From the NCBI GenBank assembly GCA_023382935.1, contig JAHDXL010000001.1, positions 221,003 through 285,002 of the forward strand: a stretch of 64,000 nucleotides of DNA. Direction: 5' to 3'. The first letter of the stretch is position 1; every line of letters begins with the position of its first letter. The stretch comes from Phycisphaerales bacterium (GTDB lineage Bacteria > Planctomycetota > Phycisphaerae > Phycisphaerales > UBA1924). The notes under the pieces were generated by a model. That model saw only the letters and a program-made list of their open reading frames with translations. It did not search any database and was not told the DNA's origin. Made by a program: the position numbers and the translations under genes. Positions 58,246 through 64,000 of this stretch are shown in pieces.

Positions 58246-58638
58246 TCAGGCGGCCTCCGAACGGGCCGAAGGCCGCAGGATCTCATGGACCGCTTCGAGG
58301 ATCTCGCGGGCGCTGAAGGGCTTGCTCACCAACTTGCGAATGTTCGTCCGCGAGAGGACACTCTGGTCGACGTAATGCCCGCGTGCGGTGAGCATGATGA
58401 TGGGCGTGGTCGAGGTTTCCGGCAGGCGGCGCAGGGCCACGGACAGTTCCAGCCCGCTGATGTGCGGCATCTGGAGGTCGGTGACCACGGCGTCAGGACG
58501 GCGCTGGCGGGCGACGCTCAGACCCTCTTCTCCATCCCCCGCCTCGATGACCTCGTACCCATGCTGCTCGAGTTTGCGCCGCATGATCGAGGTGATAGGA
58601 CGTTCGTCATCAACCAGCAGGATGAGTGGCCTAGGCAT
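58246..58638 (-). CDS. single-domain response regulator (CheY-like receiver)
   Basis: This 130-residue receiver domain has the acidic pocket LLVDDERP, the phosphorylated Asp54 in VVTDLQMP, the conserved Thr in IIMLTARG and the Lys in LVSKPFS. There is no output domain, so it acts through protein contact, most simply with the HD-GYP protein that starts at the next base. It is divergent from the ECF sigma gene. Confidence 0.92.
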   Translation of the reverse strand: MPRPLILLVDDERPITSIMRRKLEQHGYEVIEAGDGEEGLSVARQRRPDAVVTDLQMPHISGLELSVALRRLPETSTTPIIMLTARGHYVDQSVLSRTNIRKLVSKPFSAREILEAVHEILRPSARSEAA

Positions 58639-58793
58639 GGGAATTCCTCAAGGACTTTCCGGCTCTGGAATCGACTGCATTCCCCGGCCCGCCCAAGGGC
58701 TTCCAAAGCGTCCAGCGCTTTTCCCGCACAAACAGGCCGATGTTGCGTTACACTCGCTACAGTCGCCGGGGATCGGACTATCGGACGGAACAC

Positions 58794-59393
58794 ATGGACC
58801 TGACGCGCACATCGACGGCCCTGCTGGCGGGGCTCCACGAACCGGGCAACGAGCAGGTCTGGTTTGACTTTGCCCGCCGCTACGGGGCGATCCTGGTCGG
58901 GTTTGCCCGCAAACTCGGGCTGGATGAGAACGACGCGGCCGACGTGGCTCAGGAGACGCTGGTCCGATTTGTCGAGGAATATCGGGCGGGCAAGTACGAT
59001 CGGGGGCGCGGAAAACTGCGTTCGTGGCTGCTGTCGATCGCCCGCACACGCGTCGCGGCCGTCTACCGGGCCCGGTCTGTGCGGGGCGAGCAGCAGGCGG
59101 GCACACAGGTCGTCGACCTGAGCGACGAGTACACGCTCACGCAGATCTGGCAGGTCGAGCGACGACAGGTCATCCTCCGCCAGGCAATGGAGGAACTGCG
59201 CACGGGGACGAAGACCAACGAGAAGACGATCGAGGCATTTGAACTGCTCGTGCACGGCGGGTGTCCGCCGGCGATGGTGGCCGACCAACTGGGCATGAGC
59301 ATCGAAGACGTGTACCGCGCCAAGAGCCGCGTGGCCCAGCGTCTGCGCGAAATCGTCAGCCGACTCGAGGCGATCTACGACGGCGAGGAGTAG
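58794..59393 (+). CDS. ECF-type sigma-70 family sigma factor
   Basis: This 199-residue sigma factor has region 2 (LDENDAADVAQETLVRFVEEYRAGKYDRGRGKLRSWLLSIARTR) and region 4 (GCPPAMVADQLGMSIEDVYRAKSRVAQRLREIV). No anti-sigma factor is adjacent. Instead a Ser/Thr kinase gene starts 4 nt downstream, a planctomycete arrangement in which the kinase probably controls the sigma factor. The start at 58794 is chosen over 58740 because it gives the usual N-terminal length. Confidence 0.9.
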   Translation: MDLTRTSTALLAGLHEPGNEQVWFDFARRYGAILVGFARKLGLDENDAADVAQETLVRFVEEYRAGKYDRGRGKLRSWLLSIARTRVAAVYRARSVRGEQQAGTQVVDLSDEYTLTQIWQVERRQVILRQAMEELRTGTKTNEKTIEAFELLVHGGCPPAMVADQLGMSIEDVYRAKSRVAQRLREIVSRLEAIYDGEE

Positions 59394-59397
59394 CGCC

Positions 59398-61869
59398 GTG
59401 TGCTCCGACGAGTCGATTTCGCTGCACCAACTGGAACAGATCGCGCAGGGGCTGATCGACGATCCTGATCTGCTGGCCCGCGTCCGCGCCTCTCCGGAAC
59501 TGAGCGAGCGTCTCGAGCAGATCCGCAGGGACAACGAACTGTTCGCCGAACTGCGCACCACCGACGGCAAGGCACCCGAACTGGACAGCATCGGCGGGTA
59601 CGAACTGCTCGGCGAAATCCATCGCGGCGGGCAGGGAGTAGTCTACAAGGCGCGGCAGAAGGCGACCGACCGGCTGGTGGCTGTCAAGACTCTGATCCAG
59701 GGCGCCTTTGCCACCGAGACGCAGCGGCTGCGCTTCGAGCGCGAGGTGAAACTGGCGGCGCGACTCAAGCACCCTTCGATCGTGACGGTGCACGAAAGCG
59801 GCCGCACACCGCTGGGAACGAACTACATCGCGCTGGAACTGGTCGAGGGCGAGCGCCTGGACGAGTTCACCAGGCCGCTCCGTGAGAGGGGCGACCTGCG
59901 CGCCATCGGGGCATTGTTCTCGACGATCTGCGACGCGATCCGCTACGCCCACCAGCGCGGCGTGATCCACCGCGACCTCAAGCCAGGCAACGTGCTGGTG
60001 GACGCCAAGGGGGTTCCGCACGTGCTCGACTTCGGCATCGCCAAGGCCTTTGACGAAGAGGCCGGCGGGGTCGCGACGACGCGCACCGGCGAGTTTGTCG
60101 GCACGCTGGCCTACGCCGCCCCGGAGCAACTCTCGCAGGACGCCGACTTGGTGGACGTGCGCGTGGACATCTACGCGCTGGGCGTCATGCTCTACGAGGC
60201 GTGCACGGGCGAGAGGCCGGTCAAGGGCGCCGGGGCGCTGTCGGACATCGTCGCCCGGATCACCACGCAGCCGCCCACGCAGCCGAGGACGCTGAATCCG
60301 CTGATCGATCGCGACTTGGAGACGATCATCCTGACCGCGCTGGCCAAGAAGCCGCAGGAGCGATATCAGACCGCCGGCGACCTGCGCGATGAACTGGATG
60401 CGTGGCTGCACGGGCGAGCAATCAGGGCCCGCGCCCACGATTTCTGGTACCTGGCCCGCAAGTCGCTCATCCGCCACCGCGTGGCCGCGGGGGTGGGCGT
60501 GGCGTTTCTGCTGCTCATTGTCGCCTCGTCGGTGGTCGCCATCATGCTCTCGCTGCGCGTGCAACGCGAGAACCAGACACTCATGCAGAGCGTGATGGCT
60601 ATGTCGGACTCGCTCGAGCGCATCGACGGCGAAACCTCGATGGAAAGCGTGGACTCGCTGTCGGGCTTCCTGGTGACCCTGCTGCACGAAGTCGAGGCCA
60701 ACGTGAAGGACCGGCCCGATGTGGAGGCGCCGTTGCGCGATGCGGTCGGCTCGGCATACATCTTCCAGGGGAAACTGGAGGACGCCGAGCGTGAACTGCT
60801 CAAGGCTCGGGCATTGCGAGCGGAGATGTACAAGCCGCCGCACCCGGCGCTGGCGCGTTCGCTGCAGAACCTCGGGCGGCTGCGCTTCAAGCAGGCCCGA
60901 TTTGCCGAGGCCGAGCAACTGTATCGCGCGGCGCTGGAAATGCGCACGGAGTTGTATGGTCTGGATCACGACGACGTGGCGCGCACCATGCACCACCTAG
61001 CCGCAACATTGCAGGAACTGGGCAACCTGCCCGAGGCCGGGCGGTACTGGCAGCAGGCGCTGGCGATCCGCAAGCGCATTCTGCCCCCCGACGATGCGCG
61101 CATTCTCAACACCCTCTTCGGCGTCACGACGTTCCAGATGCTGCAGGGCGACTATCGGCGGGCCCGGGAGTCGATGCAGGAGGTGCTCGCCGCCGTCGAA
61201 CGTGACCCGGGCCTGGGCCCCAACAGCCTGCCGGCCGGGCGCGTCACGCACAACCTCGGGCTGGTGCTCACGAACCTAGGTGAGTACGAGATGGCGCGCC
61301 GGCAACTCGAGCGGTCCAGGGCCATCAAGGAGAAGACCGAGCCCAACAGCGAGAGTTACGCCCGCACGCTTGCCGAACTGGGTCGCAACCGACTGCTCGA
61401 GGGATCCGATCTGCCGGGTGCGCGGCGGTGGCTCGAGCAGTCGCTGCGACTGCGCCGCGAGCGTGGCGTGTCCGGCGATCAGATCGCCGAGTCGCTGCGG
61501 CTGCTCGCCGAAGTCGACCTGGCCGATGGTCGTGCGGTCGAGGCGTTGGCGCTGGCAGACCAGGCCTTCCAGGCGCTGGGCACGTCAAGCCGTCCACCTG
61601 CTCACTGGGACTACGGGCTGCTTGGGGCTGCTCGAGCCCGCGTTCTTTCCGCCCTGCGACGCGACGAGGAGGCGTGTGCCGAGAGCGAGCGGGCCGATCA
61701 GATCATGAGCCGACATCGCACCGACGACGATCCCGACGTGCGTCGCAACATCGGCACGATGCTCATGGTGTACGAGCGTCTGGGCCGCTTGGACGACCTG
61801 GATCGCATCCGGGCTCGACTTTCCACCGCCGACTCAGCGACGGCGGCGCAGGGCAACCAGCCCGAATGA
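59398..61869 (+). CDS. transmembrane Ser/Thr protein kinase with extracytoplasmic TPR repeats
   Basis: This 823-residue Hanks-type kinase has the glycine loop GEIHRGGQGVVYKA (about residue 75), AVKTL Lys, catalytic HRDLKPGNVL near residue 190 and DFGIA near 210, all intact. One transmembrane helix (about 362-384) separates it from a long run of TPR repeats (about 450-815) such as LARSLQNLGRLRFKQARFAEAEQLYRAALEM. The start is GTG, 4 nt after the sigma factor. The pair is likely one signalling unit, with the TPR part sensing an envelope ligand. Its last 36 bp overlap the convergent gene. Confidence 0.93.
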   Translation: MCSDESISLHQLEQIAQGLIDDPDLLARVRASPELSERLEQIRRDNELFAELRTTDGKAPELDSIGGYELLGEIHRGGQGVVYKARQKATDRLVAVKTLIQGAFATETQRLRFEREVKLAARLKHPSIVTVHESGRTPLGTNYIALELVEGERLDEFTRPLRERGDLRAIGALFSTICDAIRYAHQRGVIHRDLKPGNVLVDAKGVPHVLDFGIAKAFDEEAGGVATTRTGEFVGTLAYAAPEQLSQDADLVDVRVDIYALGVMLYEACTGERPVKGAGALSDIVARITTQPPTQPRTLNPLIDRDLETIILTALAKKPQERYQTAGDLRDELDAWLHGRAIRARAHDFWYLARKSLIRHRVAAGVGVAFLLLIVASSVVAIMLSLRVQRENQTLMQSVMAMSDSLERIDGETSMESVDSLSGFLVTLLHEVEANVKDRPDVEAPLRDAVGSAYIFQGKLEDAERELLKARALRAEMYKPPHPALARSLQNLGRLRFKQARFAEAEQLYRAALEMRTELYGLDHDDVARTMHHLAATLQELGNLPEAGRYWQQALAIRKRILPPDDARILNTLFGVTTFQMLQGDYRRARESMQEVLAAVERDPGLGPNSLPAGRVTHNLGLVLTNLGEYEMARRQLERSRAIKEKTEPNSESYARTLAELGRNRLLEGSDLPGARRWLEQSLRLRRERGVSGDQIAESLRLLAEVDLADGRAVEALALADQAFQALGTSSRPPAHWDYGLLGAARARVLSALRRDEEACAESERADQIMSRHRTDDDPDVRRNIGTMLMVYERLGRLDDLDRIRARLSTADSATAAQGNQPE

Positions 61870-62514
61870 ACTCAGCAATCCAAGCACGCCGGGCGCCGGA
61901 ACGATCGTGCATACCCCCCACAGCGCGATCTCGTAGTGCCCCCATTGACCCGGACCCGACCAGCCGGTGATCGGGTTCATGCCGCCGGGCCCGTCCGGGC
62001 CTGACACTTCGCCTGGGAAGATGAAGTGGAAGATGTCGAGTCCGCCGGGGTCAGACACGGGCACGCTGCCCGCACCTGAGATCGCCAGGTAGTAAAGCCC
62101 CGGCACCAGCACGGCCGAGCCGGTCGCGTCGGTCGCCTCGTTGAGCATGAAGACGTTGGGCTCGCCCGGACCGGCATCGAGATTGGCAAGTAGACCGCTC
62201 CCGTCAGCGCTGAACAGCCACATCGAGGGGTCGAAGTCCGCAAACCCTTTGTAGGCAGGCAGTGTGGTGGCGCGGAACGCAATCGGATCGCAGATGTAGA
62301 TCAGGTACATGTCCTGGAAGTCGTCCTGCACCCGGTGAGGCATCGACGAAGGCCCGTACAGGTCGCCGATGATCTTGGTCACCGGCCCCCCGCCGCCCGT
62401 CACCGACTGGGCCGAACCGGGAACCGGGCCGGCGTCACCGGCTTCAATCCACTCCGGACCGGCCGCCGCCCATGAGCAGGCCAACCCCACCACCATGATG
62501 ATGGTCGTTTTCAT
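61834..62514 (-). CDS. secreted protein with PEP-CTERM-like tail
   Basis: This 226-residue protein has a signal peptide (MKTTIIMVVGLACSWAAA) and a C-terminal sorting signal: VPAPGVLGLLSSFGLVALRRRR, a PAPG variant of PEP-CTERM with a hydrophobic stretch and Arg cluster. The body is predicted to be beta-rich (MYLIYICDPIAFRA, VLVPGLYYLAISGAG) and resembles unnamed surface proteins of planctomycetes. AAGGAG lies before the ATG. Its last 36 bp overlap the kinase gene on the other strand. Confidence 0.75.
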   Translation of the reverse strand: MKTTIIMVVGLACSWAAAGPEWIEAGDAGPVPGSAQSVTGGGGPVTKIIGDLYGPSSMPHRVQDDFQDMYLIYICDPIAFRATTLPAYKGFADFDPSMWLFSADGSGLLANLDAGPGEPNVFMLNEATDATGSAVLVPGLYYLAISGAGSVPVSDPGGLDIFHFIFPGEVSGPDGPGGMNPITGWSGPGQWGHYEIALWGVCTIVPAPGVLGLLSSFGLVALRRRR

Positions 62515-62640
62515 CTCTGTCTCCTTCCGGGGAAATCGCCCGGCTCTCCGACACACAGGGTAGCGGCCCGGGCGTCCGCAACCAAGTGCGGAGTGGCCGA
62601 TCGCACTGCCCCATCCCTGCGAAGGTCCGAGATTCGGGCC

Positions 62641-63678
62641 CTATACGCCTCCCACCTTGACAGGAACCCCAATCCGCATGCTTTCCCGTTCGGCCAGGAT
62701 GGCTCGGGTGACGGCGCGGGCGTCGAGCAGCGAAGCCTGTGGATTGGCCGCCAGCCCCGCCGCCAGCGCCACTGCGTGGCGAATCTCCCCGTCGTACCCG
62801 TTGCCCGGCGGCAGCGGAATTGCGTCGGACGAGTCGGCCCCATGCACCAGCAGCACCGGGTCGCGCAACAGGTCAAAGTCGGCCACCGCCCGCTCAAACT
62901 CCACGATGTAGCGCATGCGGAAGGGGAACCTGGGCGAGGTGAGCCACCCACCCTCGGCCACCACCTGCCCGGGTACGTCAGCCAGGTTGAAGCAGGCGGT
63001 GACGTGCGCCGGTGTCCCCACCGCGTGCACCGACTCCGGCGGCCCGAAGAGAAAATGCACGAAGTCGACGTCATGCACATGGAGGTCGAAGAGCGCGCCG
63101 CCGCTGCGCTGCGGGTTGGCGTAGAAACCATCACCCCAGGCCGGGGCAGCGCCCAGGCGCTCAAACCGAGCCGACACCACGCGACCGTAGCGACGGTCCT
63201 GCGCGGCTTCCTTCAACCACGACCAGCCGGGCCAGAAGCGCATGCACATGGCCGGCATGCACACCTGCCCTGTGCGTGCCGACTCGGCGATCAACTCATC
63301 GACTCCATCGACCGTCAAAGCCACCGGCTTTTCCACCACGACGTGCCTGCCTGCACGCAGCGCCCGCAGCGCCAGGTCGACGTGCGTGTCGGTGTGCGTG
63401 CAGATGCTGACCAACTGCACGTCAGCGCGTGCGAGCAGCGCATCGACATCGCCCGTCGTGAAAACCTGCGCCGGATCGAACAGCCGCCCGCCGCTCGCGC
63501 CGCTGTCGAGGTTGCCGGCGCCGTCCGCGCGCGCGTTGAGTCGCTCGACGTTCTGGTCGCACACGCCCGCGACGCGGCAGGGCAGTCCGTCGGCCTGGGC
63601 CCGCTGGTAGGCCGCCACGTGGGTGCGCCCCATGAACCCAAGCCCGATGATGCCGACACCGACCGTTTGCGTGCTCAC
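62641..63678 (-). CDS. Gfo/Idh/MocA family oxidoreductase
   Basis: This 345-residue NAD(P)-dependent sugar or inositol dehydrogenase-type protein has the Rossmann motif VGIIGLGFMGRTHVAAY (residues 6-22) and the family's HVVVEKPVALT with the catalytic Lys near residue 115. The C-terminal alpha/beta domain includes GGALFDLHVHDVDFVHFLFG with the catalytic-type His residues. The start is GTG at 63678. It follows a sugar isomerase-like gene on the same strand, 25 nt away, as in carbohydrate-degradation operons. Confidence 0.9.
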   Translation of the reverse strand: MSTQTVGVGIIGLGFMGRTHVAAYQRAQADGLPCRVAGVCDQNVERLNARADGAGNLDSGASGGRLFDPAQVFTTGDVDALLARADVQLVSICTHTDTHVDLALRALRAGRHVVVEKPVALTVDGVDELIAESARTGQVCMPAMCMRFWPGWSWLKEAAQDRRYGRVVSARFERLGAAPAWGDGFYANPQRSGGALFDLHVHDVDFVHFLFGPPESVHAVGTPAHVTACFNLADVPGQVVAEGGWLTSPRFPFRMRYIVEFERAVADFDLLRDPVLLVHGADSSDAIPLPPGNGYDGEIRHAVALAAGLAANPQASLLDARAVTRAILAERESMRIGVPVKVGGV

Positions 63679-63703
63679 GCCTGGCCCCTTCCGGCTTGCC
63701 CGA

Positions 63704-64000
63704 TCACTTGGTGTTCGCCGCGATCAGTGCCAGCGCCGCGCGGATGTCACCGATGCGGTCGTCGCCGGCCTCGCGCTCGACCAACAGGTCGATCGATCGC
63801 TCGCACCGGCGGGCCGTCTCGAAAAACGCCTTCCAGTCAACCTTGCCCGTGCCCACCGGCACCTCGGTCCCCCAGTCGCCGGGCTGCCGAGCCGGCACCG
63901 CATCCTTGACGTGCGCCTGGATGATGCGCGATGACAACTTGCGCATCGCGTCGCCCGGGTCGCCCATGCCGTAGAGGATCATGTTCGCAGGGTCGAAGTT
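63704..64000 (-). CDS. sugar phosphate isomerase/epimerase-like TIM barrel (partial)
   Basis: Only the last 98 codons are in the window; the start lies beyond the right edge. The frame reads NFDPANMILYGMGDPGDAM, then QAHVKDAVPARQ and GTEVPVGTGKVDW, a pattern of the xylose isomerase-like TIM-barrel family (AP endonuclease 2 superfamily) with its metal-binding Asp, His and Glu residues. It probably works with the neighbouring oxidoreductase on a sugar or inositol derivative. Confidence 0.85.
   Translation of the reverse strand, partial: NFDPANMILYGMGDPGDAMRKLSSRIIQAHVKDAVPARQPGDWGTEVPVGTGKVDWKAFFETARRCERSIDLLVEREAGDDRIGDIRAALALIAANTK

Noticed and set aside
58639-58793. Autoregulatory ECF promoter before the sigma factor gene
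   Set aside because: No convincing -35 (AAC-type) and -10 pair was found in the 155-bp divergent gap.

Overview
The window is GC-rich bacterial chromosomal DNA and most likely comes from a planctomycete of the class Phycisphaerae. Three things point there: tandem 'FFDVQ-FL' C-terminal repeats of the GC-type dockerin class on two secreted proteins, a PEP-CTERM-like tail on another, and an ECF sigma factor placed directly before a large Ser/Thr kinase with TPR repeats. Flagellar, type IV pilus/type II secretion and futalosine-pathway genes show a motile, diderm, menaquinone-using cell. I see no rRNA, tRNA, CRISPR array, transposase or prophage. This is core chromosome with accessory surface and signalling genes.

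Layout. 1-4057: a 21-bp tandem repeat at the left edge, a secreted five-heme cytochrome with a dockerin tail, and a divergent DUF438/hemerythrin/PAS protein; the gap between the two genes holds an AT-rich FNR-like palindrome. 4058-15127: the classical rplK-rplA-rplJ-rplL-rpoB-rpoC cluster on the minus strand, with a promoter before rplK and a strong terminator between rplL and rpoB. RpoC lacks three of the four cysteines of its second zinc site. 15158-23669: secreted and lipoprotein genes of unknown role, an amidohydrolase, a glycosyltransferase, a choice-of-anchor B/dockerin protein behind a promoter with an operator-like palindrome, and an Hsp20 gene behind a near-consensus sigma-54 promoter. 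23670-34745: metabolism and transport (xylulokinase, LhgO-like oxidase, TPR-sulfotransferase, P1B-4 metal ATPase with a DUF2231 protein, LipB, FMN reductase, MqnC, XerC/D).

34790-45301: a flagellar region on the minus strand, flgI-flgJ(N)-flgN-flgK-flgL-fliW-csrA-flagellin-flagellin. Sigma-54 type promoters precede flgI and the second flagellin. CsrA and FliW sit between the hook-filament junction genes and the flagellins, as expected for post-transcriptional control of flagellin. 45397-56621: on the plus strand, a sensor kinase and a STAS protein lead into a tightly overlapping type II secretion/type IV pilus cluster (GspE, GspF, PilM/N/O-like, a GspC/PilP-like protein and five pilin-like proteins). 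One of these is a 552-residue pseudopilin that appears to carry adhesin-like beta domains. No secretin or prepilin peptidase is in the window.

56635-64000: a response regulator/HD-GYP pair, an ECF sigma factor/Ser-Thr kinase pair, a PEP-CTERM-like secreted protein that overlaps the kinase gene tail to tail, a Gfo/Idh/MocA oxidoreductase and the end of a sugar isomerase-like gene cut by the window edge.

No single undescribed system stands out. The most useful leads are the three sigma-54 promoters (one on a heat-shock gene), the FNR-like palindrome shared by the cytochrome and DUF438 genes, the altered RpoC zinc site and the oversized pseudopilin. All function calls come from reading motifs by eye, without database searches.
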